This document shows, piece after piece, positions 31,388 to 40,647 of a stretch of 64,000 nucleotides of DNA. A program made the translations under genes and the position numbers. The notes under the pieces are model-generated. The model worked only from the letters and a program-made list of their open reading frames with translations, did no database searches and was not told where the DNA came from. This stretch comes from Clostridiales bacterium (GTDB lineage Bacteria > Bacillota > Clostridia > Oscillospirales > CAG-272). Numbering within the stretch: position 1 is the stretch's first letter; every line of letters starts with the position of its first letter. The DNA lies in assembly GCA_022791685.1 (NCBI GenBank), contig JAAVZO010000008.1, forward strand, positions 62,001 to 126,000, in the 5' to 3' direction.

Positions 31388-31417
31388 TTGACTTTTTGAA
31401 TATCACTATGATATAAT
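31388..31417 (+). promoter_or_regulatory. Sigma-A-type promoter upstream of R1-B and the FtsQ-like gene
   Basis: TTGACT - 18 bp - TATAAT. Confidence 0.65.
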
Positions 31418-31457
31418 ATTATAAAGCCCATTTTCGGCATTCAGCAAAGATGTCGAT

Positions 31458-31553
31458 ATAACATTGTCGCGATGTCCACCGTCTCTAAGGTGGCGGTGAA
31501 CATTTCGCATAAGTGGGGGATTTAATCCCCCACTTATGCCACGACAAGTTGAA
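31458..31553 (+). repeat. R1 interspersed structured repeat, copy B
   Basis: ATAACATTGTCGCGATGTCCACCG...CGGTGAACATTTCGCATAAGTGGGGGATTTAATCCCCCACTTATGCCACGACAAGTTGAA; highly similar to copy C at 63304. Confidence 0.85.
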
Positions 31554-31589
31554 ATTTATGTATTACGGTTTTTGAAGGCGGGAGGTTAA

Positions 31590-32483
31590 ATGAACAGCTA
31601 TGCAGATGCTCACAATGAGCATGAGCGTCGGGATTCACGATTTTTTACCGGCGACAACAGCGAGCTTCAAAAAATCAAAAGTAAAGAAAGTCTTCAAAAA
31701 TTCGTTCGGCACAACCGTAAGAAAAAGGCATACTCGCGACTGTCATATATTCTAATACTTTTGGTGCTAAGTACACTTTTTCTTATTATCTGTCTCGCGG
31801 TTTTCTTTAAAATAAAAGACGTTGAGGTATTGGGTTCGACACGCTATTCAACTGAAGAGCTGCTCGATTACTGCGGCATTGAAACCGGACAAAGTCTTTA
31901 TGAGGTAAGTTCAAGCGACCTTGCCGGGCTCAGCGACAGGTTTTCGTATATTCGCTCAGCGCGTCTGACGCGGAAGCTGCCACACACGCTTATCATCACG
32001 ATCGTTGAGGATGAGCCGAGCTATTACTGTGAGCTTTATGGCGAATATTTCGTTATGTCGCAGGAGCTGCGGGTGCTTGAACGCTCAAACGATGAAGAGA
32101 AGCTGAAGGAAAACGGGTTGATCATGTTAAAGCTTCCTGAGATAGATTCAGCGATAATCGGTCACAGACTTACATTTACAAGCGATTCTGACGATAAATA
32201 CGTTACAGCATATCTTAATGCACTCGATTCGAGTATGCTGTATAAGCGAGTAACTGCGTTTGATCTGCGGGACAAGTTTGATTTGAAGCTGATATGCGAT
32301 TCGATCTATTTGGTCGAACTCGCAGGCGGCGATGACCTGCCTACCAAGCTAACGGCGACTGCCGGTGTGCTTGCGACAGAAGAAGCATTCCCTGAGGGAG
32401 TGGCAGCACAAATTGATATGGCGAATCCGGCTATGCCGAGCGCTATAGTTAATCCAAGTATAAACATCTCATTTGATCCGTAA
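31590..32483 (+). CDS. FtsQ/DivIB-type POTRA cell division protein
   Basis: Single TM, then KIKDVEVLGSTRYSTEELLDYCGIETGQSLYEVSSSDL...RLTRKLPHTLIITIVEDEPSYY; dcw position before ftsZ. Confidence 0.88.
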   Translation: MNSYADAHNEHERRDSRFFTGDNSELQKIKSKESLQKFVRHNRKKKAYSRLSYILILLVLSTLFLIICLAVFFKIKDVEVLGSTRYSTEELLDYCGIETGQSLYEVSSSDLAGLSDRFSYIRSARLTRKLPHTLIITIVEDEPSYYCELYGEYFVMSQELRVLERSNDEEKLKENGLIMLKLPEIDSAIIGHRLTFTSDSDDKYVTAYLNALDSSMLYKRVTAFDLRDKFDLKLICDSIYLVELAGGDDLPTKLTATAGVLATEEAFPEGVAAQIDMANPAMPSAIVNPSINISFDP

Positions 32484-32575
32484 TATGTCAGCGGATCTAA
32501 TGAATTTGTCAATAAACAATAATTATATAAATTAAGACGATGGTCTATAAGACTTTAAATTAGGAGGATACTGAA

Positions 32576-33760
32576 ATGGCATTTGAACTCGACGATAGCT
32601 TTGACAGCGGCGTCAAAATAAAAGTAATAGGTGTAGGTGGAGGCGGTAACAACGCTGTAAACCGTATGATATCTACAAATATTCAGGGTGTTGAACTGAT
32701 TGCCGTCAATACCGATAAACAGGCTCTTGACAGATCGGAGGCTTCCCTGAAGATACCGATCGGTGAAAAGCTGACCAAGGGTCATGGTGCGGGTTCAAAT
32801 CCCGAAGTAGGCGCAAGAGCTGCCGAAGAGAGCATTGAGGAGATCAAAAAGGCAATAACCGGCGCTGATATGGTATTCATTACTACCGGTATGGGCGGCG
32901 GTACAGGTACCGGCGCAGCTCCTGTAGTTGCTAAAGCAGCTAAGGATATGGGCATTCTTACCATCGGTATCGTTACTAAGCCGTTTGCATTCGAGGGCAG
33001 AAGACGTATGGCTCAGGCTGAAGCTGGAATCAAGAACCTGATCGAGTGTGTAGACTCGCTGGTCATAATTCCTAATGAGCGTCTGAAGCAGGTTTCCGAC
33101 ACCAGAATCACACTTATGAACGCATTCGAGGTAGCCGACGACGTACTTCGCCGCGGTGCACAGAGTATTTCCGAGCTCATCAACGTTCCCGGAATCATCA
33201 ACCTCGACTTTGCTGACGTTACATCTATAATGAAGTCTGCCGGATACGCTCACATGGGCGTAGGCGACGCTAAGGGTAAGGATAAGGCAGAAATGGCGGC
33301 TAAGGCTGCGATTTCGAGCCCGCTGCTCGAGACTTCGATCGTTGGCGCAAGAGGAATTCTTGTAAGCATAACTGCTTCGCCGGACATCGGACTTGAAGAG
33401 GTCGACCTCGCTTCGAACATGATCATGAACGAAGCTCATCCTGACGCACAGATAATTTGGGGAGCTGCATTCGACCCCGAGCTTGAGGATGAAATGCGTG
33501 TCACCGTTATTGCTACCGGATTTGACAACGCACCTAAGAGTATGCAGAATACTGTAGAATCTCAGCTGAAGGCTGCTGAGGCTGCAAGAGCAACTGCTCA
33601 GCCGACACCATCTACTGCAAGACCAACTGAGAATGCGCAGGCGCAGAAGGCTGCTGAACCAGCCGCTGAGCCGAAGAAAGACAAACAGAACGAGCTCATT
33701 TCCGATGACGATTTCAGTGAAATTATCGGAATCCTTCAGAAGAATAAGCGCGATTTCTGA
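32576..33760 (+). CDS. ftsZ: Cell division protein FtsZ
   Basis: [38 protein letters not shown] tubulin signature, [11 protein letters not shown]. Confidence 0.98.
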   Translation: MAFELDDSFDSGVKIKVIGVGGGGNNAVNRMISTNIQGVELIAVNTDKQALDRSEASLKIPIGEKLTKGHGAGSNPEVGARAAEESIEEIKKAITGADMVFITTGMGGGTGTGAAPVVAKAAKDMGILTIGIVTKPFAFEGRRRMAQAEAGIKNLIECVDSLVIIPNERLKQVSDTRITLMNAFEVADDVLRRGAQSISELINVPGIINLDFADVTSIMKSAGYAHMGVGDAKGKDKAEMAAKAAISSPLLETSIVGARGILVSITASPDIGLEEVDLASNMIMNEAHPDAQIIWGAAFDPELEDEMRVTVIATGFDNAPKSMQNTVESQLKAAEAARATAQPTPSTARPTENAQAQKAAEPAAEPKKDKQNELISDDDFSEIIGILQKNKRDF

Positions 33761-33795
33761 TAAATTTTATTTAAACACTTAGGAGAAGAAAGAAA

Positions 33796-34857
33796 ATGGC
33801 TATTAAAGTTGCTGTTATCGGTTGTGGAACTATCGCAAATATTGCGCACATTCCGAGCTACCTCAATTGCCCCGACGCAGAGATCAAGTATTTCTGCGAC
33901 ATCATCCCGGAGAGAGCTGACGCTGCTGTTGAAAAATACGGCTGCGGCAAGGCGGTATATGATTACCACGAGATCCTCGACGATCCGGAGATCACCGCTG
34001 TATCGGTCTGCACACCTAACAAGATGCACCCGACCATCGCTTGCGACTTCCTGCGCGCAGGCAAGCACGTGCTCTGCGAAAAGCCGGCTGCACGTACTTA
34101 TGCTGAAGTTCAGGAAATGCAGAAGGTTCAGCATGAGACCGGTAAGATCCTCAACATCGGCGTTGTAAACCGCTTCAACACCGCTGTAAACGAGATCCGC
34201 AAGCTGGTCCAGGCTGGCGAGCTTGGCGAAGTTTACCATGTATACGTAAACTTCCGCGCATTCCGTGGAATCCCCGGACTCGGCGGCGCATTCACCACTA
34301 AGGAGATCGCAGGCGGCGGAGTACTTATCGACTGGGGCGTACATTACCTCGACATCGTTATGTACTGCATGAACGATCCTCAGCCTATTACCGTATCCGG
34401 TAAGGCATTCTCGAAGCTCGGCGTTGATATGCCTAACTACGTATACAACGATATGTGGGCAGAGAACACTAAGGACGTTGTCAACGGAACTTATGACGTT
34501 GATGACTTCGTAACCGGCTTTGTACGTACTGATGGACCGACCATCACCTTCAACGGCGCATGGGCACAGAACGTCAGCGACGCTTCCGGATATATCGAAT
34601 TCCTTGGAACTAAGGGCGGCGTAAAGCTCCGTTACGGCGGAACCTTCGACGTTTCTACTGTTAAGGACGGCAAGCTTGTTACTTATACTCCTGAGTATGA
34701 GATGAAGAATATGTTCCAGGAAGAGATCAACGCATTCGTTCGCTGCACTCAGACTGGCGAGAAGCTCGCTTCCCACGTTGACACCGTTTCTATCACTGCA
34801 AAGATGATGCAGGCGATTTACGATTCTTCTGACGCTGAGAAGGAAATCGTACTTTAA
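33796..34857 (+). CDS. Gfo/Idh/MocA-family oxidoreductase
   Basis: KVAVIGCGTIANIAHIPSYL, CTPNKMHPTIACDFLRAGKHVLCEKPAARTYAE (EKP motif). Confidence 0.92.
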   Translation: MAIKVAVIGCGTIANIAHIPSYLNCPDAEIKYFCDIIPERADAAVEKYGCGKAVYDYHEILDDPEITAVSVCTPNKMHPTIACDFLRAGKHVLCEKPAARTYAEVQEMQKVQHETGKILNIGVVNRFNTAVNEIRKLVQAGELGEVYHVYVNFRAFRGIPGLGGAFTTKEIAGGGVLIDWGVHYLDIVMYCMNDPQPITVSGKAFSKLGVDMPNYVYNDMWAENTKDVVNGTYDVDDFVTGFVRTDGPTITFNGAWAQNVSDASGYIEFLGTKGGVKLRYGGTFDVSTVKDGKLVTYTPEYEMKNMFQEEINAFVRCTQTGEKLASHVDTVSITAKMMQAIYDSSDAEKEIVL

Positions 34858-34880
34858 TAGCATAATCATAAGCCATAACA

Positions 34881-34910
34881 AAAGAACCGCTCATTTGAGC
34901 GGTTCTTTTT
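34881..34910 (+). terminator. Terminator (likely bidirectional)
   Basis: AAAGAACCGCTCA-ttt-TGAGCGGTTCTTTTT between convergent genes. Confidence 0.85.
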
Positions 34911-34924
34911 ATGTACTATTGTGA

Positions 34925-35725
34925 TCACTTCATCGAGACGACTGCACCAGCGTAGGTGTTGGTGATGTACTCGGCGATCGCGTCGGAGTTGAGCACCTCT
35001 ACGAGCGCCTTTACCTTGTCGAGGTTTTCGTTGCCCTCATGAACAACGAGCACGTTTGCGTAGGTCTGAGCGGCTTCCGACTTAGCGTCCTCAACTGCAA
35101 GAGCGTCTGCGACCTTAAGTCCAGCGTTGATCGCATAGTTACCGTTGATTACGGCGATTGCGGCTTCGTCGAGTACAGTCGGGAGCAGAGCGGCTTCCAT
35201 CTCACGGATATCGAGATTCTTCGGATTCGACTCAATATCGTTCTTTGTAGCAGTAAGTCCGCTGCCTTCCTTCAGCTTGATGAGTCCGTTAGCTTCAAGC
35301 AGCATAAGCGCGCGAGCTTCGTTTGACGGGTCGTTCGGAACAGCTACGATTGCGCCGTCCATGATATCAGCGAGCGAATTTACAGTGCCGGCATATATCG
35401 CATACGGTTCATAGTGGACCTTTGCGACCGATACAAGCTTTGTTCCATTGCTCTTGTTGAAGTCGTCGAGGTAGGGCTGGTGCTGGAAGTAGTTAGCGTC
35501 AACATCGCCGTCGTTGGTGGCGGTATTCGGAGTTACGTAGTCATCCATTATCTTTATTTCGAGCGTGTAGCCCTTTTCTTCCATCAGCGGCTTGCACTGC
35601 TCGAGAATTTCAGCGTGTGGCGTGGTGCTTGCGGCGACAGTGATTTTCTTGTCGTCCTTTGAGCCGCAGGAAACGACCGTAAGGCTGAGCGCAGCGGCGA
35701 GAATGAGTGTGAGTAGTTTTTTCAT
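34925..35725 (-). CDS. metQ: Methionine ABC transporter substrate-binding lipoprotein (NlpA/MetQ)
   Basis: Lipobox LTVVSC; ITVAASTTPHAEILEQ, DYVTPNTATNDGDVDANYFQHQPYLDDFN. Confidence 0.92.
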   Translation of the reverse strand: MKKLLTLILAAALSLTVVSCGSKDDKKITVAASTTPHAEILEQCKPLMEEKGYTLEIKIMDDYVTPNTATNDGDVDANYFQHQPYLDDFNKSNGTKLVSVAKVHYEPYAIYAGTVNSLADIMDGAIVAVPNDPSNEARALMLLEANGLIKLKEGSGLTATKNDIESNPKNLDIREMEAALLPTVLDEAAIAVINGNYAINAGLKVADALAVEDAKSEAAQTYANVLVVHEGNENLDKVKALVEVLNSDAIAEYITNTYAGAVVSMK

Positions 35726-35747
35726 TTTAAATTTCTCCTTAGAAATA

Positions 35748-36437
35748 TTATTTGTTTCTGATTCGTTTGTCGCACTTTTTAGCGACGTGATTTAGGACTT
35801 CCTGAATTATCTGCACAAGAATTATCAGGAGCAGTGACGATATGTATTTTACAGTGTCGTCAAACCGATAGAGACCATACTGGATCGCGAGCTGACCAAG
35901 TCCGCCGCCAGCGATGAGGTAGGTCATAGGTGTGTAGCCGAGTATCGTTGTCAGTGCGATCGCACCGCCAATTATCAGCGACGGCTTTGCTTCGGGGATA
36001 AGCACCTTCATTATTATCTGTAGGTTGTTAGACCCCATCGACTGCGCCGCTTCGATCACGCCGCGGTCGACTTCGTGGAACGATGATTCTATCATACGTG
36101 CGACGAACGGTGCGGCGGCGATGACCAGATATACAATGAACGCGTTGTCACCTATTCGTGAGCCGACAAGCAGCTTTGCAATAGGCTGTGTCATTACGAG
36201 AAGGATAATGAATGGCACCGAGCGGATTATATTTACCGCAAGTCCGACTATCCGATTGACTGGAGCGTTCGGAAATATGCTGTTTTTCTCAGTGCCGTAT
36301 AGGAGCACTCCGAGCGGTATTCCGATTATGTAGGACATAAGTGTCGAAATTAGTGTGATTTTCAGAGTGACTATTATGGCATTTCCGTACATCCCAAGCA
36401 TTCCGCCTCCGAATATGCTCTCGAAAAATTCGCTCAT
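35748..36437 (-). CDS. metI: Methionine ABC transporter permease
   Basis: Polytopic; RSVPFIILLVMTQPIAKLLVGSRIGDNAFIVYLVIAAAPFVARMIESSFHEVDRGVIEAAQSMG. Confidence 0.92.
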   Translation of the reverse strand: MSEFFESIFGGGMLGMYGNAIIVTLKITLISTLMSYIIGIPLGVLLYGTEKNSIFPNAPVNRIVGLAVNIIRSVPFIILLVMTQPIAKLLVGSRIGDNAFIVYLVIAAAPFVARMIESSFHEVDRGVIEAAQSMGSNNLQIIMKVLIPEAKPSLIIGGAIALTTILGYTPMTYLIAGGGLGQLAIQYGLYRFDDTVKYISSLLLIILVQIIQEVLNHVAKKCDKRIRNK

Positions 36438-37429
36438 ATCTCGCTCACCTCCTCGTATTTTAACTCATGTGAGTTAAGATATCCAATTATTCTGAGCTGT
36501 GCGTTTTCATCGTCCGGCAGCTGGAGCAGCATTTGTCCGTATGCCTTTCCACCGATGTTCTTGGTATCAGCGCCCATGATGTTGACCGCTGCACGGCATT
36601 CGAGACAGATATTGGCGACTACCGGCTCTGCGGACGAGCTACCGTCGAATACAAGTCGAATCGTACGCCCACCATTGAAGCTGTGCACCGCTTCGCTCTT
36701 CGGAAGTATCAGGTCGCGCGCGATATCAGATTTTGGCGACAGGAATACGTCGCGCACATCGCCGGACTCGACTATGCTTCCACTGTCGAGAACTGCGACG
36801 CGGCTGCATATTTGTTCGACTACCTTCATCTCGTGCGTTATTATGATAATAGTTACGCCGAGCTTAGCGTTGATATCCTTTAATAATTCGAGGATCGCGC
36901 GTGTGGTGTTCGGGTCGAGCGCGCTGGTTGCCTCATCGCAGAGCAGGACCTGTGGGTCTGTCGCGAGCGCACGTGCAATTGCGACGCGCTGCTTTTGTCC
37001 TCCGGAAAGCTGTGCAGGATATGAATCCATACGGTCGGCGAGCCCGACTATCTCGAGCAGCTCCTTCGCCTTTTGGATCTGCTTCGACTTTGGCACACCC
37101 GATATCTCCATCGGATAGCAGACATTCTTCAAAGCTGTTCTCTGTGACAGCAGATTAAAGCCTTGGAAGATCATTGAAATTTTGCGGCGTTTCTTTCGCA
37201 GCTCCGAGCTTGACAGCGAGCACAAGTCAACGCTGTCGAACAGGATATGTCCCGATGTGGGACGTTCAAGCAGATTGATACAGCGCACGAGTGTGGATTT
37301 TCCCGCGCCCGAAAGTCCGATGATTCCGAATATATCGCCCTTTTCGATGTTGAGCGAAATATCATCCACCGCTTTGACCGTTCCGGCTGCTGTGTCAAAG
37401 TACTTGCATACATTTTTTAATTCTATCAA
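36434..37429 (-). CDS. metN: Methionine ABC transporter ATP-binding protein
   Basis: GLSGAGKSTLVRCIN, LSGGQKQRVAIARAL, CDEATSALDP, C-terminal NIL domain; TTG start with AAGGAG. Confidence 0.94.
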   Translation of the reverse strand: MIELKNVCKYFDTAAGTVKAVDDISLNIEKGDIFGIIGLSGAGKSTLVRCINLLERPTSGHILFDSVDLCSLSSSELRKKRRKISMIFQGFNLLSQRTALKNVCYPMEISGVPKSKQIQKAKELLEIVGLADRMDSYPAQLSGGQKQRVAIARALATDPQVLLCDEATSALDPNTTRAILELLKDINAKLGVTIIIITHEMKVVEQICSRVAVLDSGSIVESGDVRDVFLSPKSDIARDLILPKSEAVHSFNGGRTIRLVFDGSSSAEPVVANICLECRAAVNIMGADTKNIGGKAYGQMLLQLPDDENAQLRIIGYLNSHELKYEEVSEI

Positions 37430-37494
37430 ACCGGTTCTCCTTAGTGAAAATAAAAATAAAAGCCGGTGTTAAATAGCCAGTACGACTATAATAA

Positions 37495-37587
37495 CTCCCG
37501 GACAGAGACAACTTCAGGATATAAAAATAGTACAGCGCTTAAAATGCAGGTACGCCGACAAAACTCCCGCAGCTCAGTGTCCGGGAG
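37495..37587 (-). promoter_or_regulatory. Candidate structured leader/attenuator upstream of metNIQ
   Basis: Minus strand: CTCCCGGAC (37587-37579) can pair locally with CGGGAG (37569-37564, followed by TTTT) or distally with the perfect 9-mer complement GTCCGGGAG (37503-37495). Confidence 0.5.
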
Positions 37588-37809
37588 CAGAGCATTCGAC
37601 CACTTTTGAAATTCGCGTGCAGTAATGTATTAAGTATAATAGTCATGCCGAATACCCTCCAATTTTGTCAAGATAAAGTGTACAAATATTTTATCACAAT
37701 TTGTGCGATATGTCAATTGATAAATTTACTGAATAAACAGCTTTCCCGCAGATAATTACTGTAAAGTTTAACTTGTTGCAGTATTATCTGCGGGAATATT
37801 GCTATTAAT

Positions 37810-39225
37810 TTATTCCTTACCGTTCCAGCAATAAGTGCATAGTTTTTCAGCTGGAATACCTACCGATTCGAGCAGGTCATCGAGACGATGATAACGCAGC
37901 GTGGTGAAGTTGAGCTGTTTGCAGATCTCGTTTATCATTGCTTCATACTCCGGAGTTGTCGGGTCCGCGTAGGTCTCGAGGCGTTCCTTCGATACATCCT
38001 CAGTGCCTTCGAGCTCCTTGATTACACGGCGTGCGATGAGGTCCATCTCACTTGTCGAGCGCGAGAAATTGAGATACTTGCAGCCGAACAGCAGAGGCGG
38101 GCAGCCGAGTCTGATATGAACTTCTTTAGCTCCACTCTGATAGAGGAATTCGGTCGTTTCTCTCAGCTGAGTTCCACGGACTATCGAGTCGTCGATGAGC
38201 AGCAGCTTCTTATCGCGTATAAGCGCGTCGATCGCGATAAGCTTCATCTTTGCGATGAGGTTGCGCTTCGACTGATGTGTAGGCATGAACGAACGCGGCC
38301 ATGTAGGCGTATACTTTATAAATGGACGTGCAAACGGAATGCCGGATTCGTTAGCATATCCTACCGCGTGAGCTGTACCGGAGTCAGGAACGCCGGCAGC
38401 TATGTCAGGAGAAATATGTGTCGAGTCACGTTTTGCGAGCATAGCGCCGCAGTTATAGCGCATTTCTTCAACGTTCACACCTTCGTAGGATGATGTCGGG
38501 TAGCCGAAGTATACCCACAGGAATGTACAGATACGCATTTCGTCTGTTGCTGGAATCACAGTAGTGCAGCTGTCCGGAGTCAGGAATACGACCTCAGACG
38601 GACCGAGCTCCTTGTAATTCGTGTAGCCGAGATTCAGGTATGCGAAGCTTTCGAACGAAGCACAGAATGCCCCGTCCTTTTTGCCTATTGATATCGGTGT
38701 GCGTCCGAGACGGTCGCGTGCGGCGTATATACCCTCACTTGTCAGCACGAGCATTGTCATAGAGCCGTCGATGAGCGTCTGCGCATATTTTATTCCCTCA
38801 GGGATGCTGTCCTTCTGAGTTATCAGCGAGGCTACGAGCTCAGTTGGATTTACATCTCCACCGCTCATTTCAAGAAAGTGCGTATATCCTTTGTCATAGC
38901 AAAGCTTTATCAGTGTTTCGGTATTGTTTATACGTCCGACGGTGGTTATCGCGAAATTGCCGAGGTGAGAACGGACTATGAGCGGCTGAGGCTCGCTGTC
39001 AGAAATACATCCGATACCAAATGCGCCCTCCATCTCTTCAATATCTCTTTCGAACTTGGTGCGGAAAGGGGAATTCTCGATATTATGTATCGAGCGCACA
39101 AAGCCTTTCTCGCCGAATACCGCAAGACCACCGCGTCTTGTTCCAAGGTGCGAATGATAGTCGGTTCCGAAAAATAAATCAAAAACGCAGCTCGTATTAG
39201 AGACTACGCCAAATAATCCTCCCAT
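37810..39225 (-). CDS. Amidophosphoribosyltransferase-like protein (PurF paralogue lacking N-terminal Cys)
   Basis: MGGLFGVVSNTSC...YHSHLGTRRGG, LLIDDSIVRGTQLRET PRPP motif, C-terminal CTYCWNGKE; canonical MCG start replaced by MGG. Confidence 0.85.
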   Translation of the reverse strand: MGGLFGVVSNTSCVFDLFFGTDYHSHLGTRRGGLAVFGEKGFVRSIHNIENSPFRTKFERDIEEMEGAFGIGCISDSEPQPLIVRSHLGNFAITTVGRINNTETLIKLCYDKGYTHFLEMSGGDVNPTELVASLITQKDSIPEGIKYAQTLIDGSMTMLVLTSEGIYAARDRLGRTPISIGKKDGAFCASFESFAYLNLGYTNYKELGPSEVVFLTPDSCTTVIPATDEMRICTFLWVYFGYPTSSYEGVNVEEMRYNCGAMLAKRDSTHISPDIAAGVPDSGTAHAVGYANESGIPFARPFIKYTPTWPRSFMPTHQSKRNLIAKMKLIAIDALIRDKKLLLIDDSIVRGTQLRETTEFLYQSGAKEVHIRLGCPPLLFGCKYLNFSRSTSEMDLIARRVIKELEGTEDVSKERLETYADPTTPEYEAMINEICKQLNFTTLRYHRLDDLLESVGIPAEKLCTYCWNGKE

Positions 39226-39316
39226 TGATTAGATCCTTTCATTATTTCAAACGGCATATGGAAAAATTACGTTAATGCCGCAGCTTGTTCAATAGCTTAA
39301 TTTCAAAGCCATCAAT

Positions 39317-39371
39317 ACTTCAGACCTCACATCAGCGTGAGATACTCAGCCGCGGTGAGGTTTTATGAAGT
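39317..39371 (-). promoter_or_regulatory. Strong stem-loop in leader of purF-like gene
   Basis: Minus strand ACTTCA-taaa-ACCTCAC-(24 nt)-GTGAGGT-c-TGAAGT. Confidence 0.5.
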
Positions 39372-39600
39372 AAAACTTTCTGAATATATTATATCACATT
39401 TTGACGATATAATCAACAGTAAAAACTCATAATTTTTTTATTTTACAACTTTTTTGTTTATAGCGTACCGCGATATGCTATGTCGCAGCGGCGAGTGATT
39501 TCATATTATATAACTGTACGGGAATTATTTACCAGTACAATTCTTCGAAAGGAATTCCCGCCGCCTTGATTTGCGCCGGGATGAAAGGATTTTCGTTAAT

Positions 39601-40569
39601 ATGAAATTAACAGGCAACGCCGCTTTTATTGGCGGCGATCTGCGCTCGCTTGTCGCGGCAGGACATATCCGCGGCTCGGGCATTGAGACTCGTCTGTACG
39701 GATTTAGTGATCATAACAGCAGCAAAAAGAACGGTGTTGTCGATTCGCTCTGCTGCTCGTCATGTGCGGCGGATATAGGTGAGCTCGCACCGTATATCGA
39801 GCGCTATTCGAACCACGCAAAGCTTATGTCAACGCTTGATGATACGCTCGAAGGCTGCGATATCGCAGTACTTCCACTGCCATTTTCTCAGGACGGAGTA
39901 CACGCTTCAATGCAATTTTCTGACAGAGAACTGAGCCTTGATATGCTGATATCTGCGCTGAAAAAGCATAATGTCAAGCTGCTTTGCGGCGGCAAGCTCA
40001 GCGCTGAGTTTTGCGATAAATGTAATGCTGCCGGTATTCCGACATTTGACTATTATTCGCGTGAGGAATTTGCGATAGCCAACGCGATTCCGACGGCAGA
40101 GGGCGCTATTGCAATTGCGATGAACGAGCTTTCAGTGACACTCGATCGGGCTAAAGCGTTGGTTATCGGCTATGGACGAATAGGGCGTGTGCTTGCAGAT
40201 AAGCTGATGGCGCTCAACGCGGAAACGGTAGTGTCAGCACGCAAGGCTGAGGATTTTGCTTGGATACGTGCAGCAGGACTGCGTTCGGCCGCTACAGGTG
40301 AGCTGCGTGAACTTCTGCGCGACTTTACGCCTGACGTTATTTTCAATACAGTTCCGCACTGTGTGATCGGGCGCGGCGAGCTCGAGCTTATCAATCCGGG
40401 TACGCTGATAATCGACCTTGCGTCAAAGCCGGGCGGAGTTGATATCGGAACAGCTGGTGTGCTTGGTCACAAGGTTATCTGGGCGTTGTCTCTTCCGGGT
40501 AAGGTCGCACCGGTCACATCCGGAGTTATCATTGCCGATACCATACTCGGATATTTAGCAGAATTATAA
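39601..40569 (+). CDS. dpaA: Dipicolinate synthase subunit A
   Basis: NAAFIGGDLRSLVAAGHI..., LVIGYGRIGRVLADKLMALNAETVVSARK; followed by dpaB. Confidence 0.88.
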   Translation: MKLTGNAAFIGGDLRSLVAAGHIRGSGIETRLYGFSDHNSSKKNGVVDSLCCSSCAADIGELAPYIERYSNHAKLMSTLDDTLEGCDIAVLPLPFSQDGVHASMQFSDRELSLDMLISALKKHNVKLLCGGKLSAEFCDKCNAAGIPTFDYYSREEFAIANAIPTAEGAIAIAMNELSVTLDRAKALVIGYGRIGRVLADKLMALNAETVVSARKAEDFAWIRAAGLRSAATGELRELLRDFTPDVIFNTVPHCVIGRGELELINPGTLIIDLASKPGGVDIGTAGVLGHKVIWALSLPGKVAPVTSGVIIADTILGYLAEL

Positions 40570-40613
40570 TAAATATGTTTGATAACCTAACTTTAGGTTA
40601 TCAAACAGGTCTA
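40570..40613. repeat. R2 repeat, copy 3 (short form without inner hairpin)
   Basis: TGTTTGATAACCTAA-ct-TTAGGTTATCAAACA then GGTCTAATGT as in copy 1. Confidence 0.7.
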
Positions 40614-40647
40614 ATGTTAAAATCTACAGAAAGGATTGATCATCAAA

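Noticed and set aside
32795-33439. 214-aa ORF antisense to ftsZ
   Set aside because: Shadow ORF over highly conserved FtsZ coding sequence.
37440-37640. SAM-I (S-box) or T-box riboswitch upstream of metNIQ
   Set aside because: Core consensus motifs not found on the minus strand; kept only as an unclassified structured leader.
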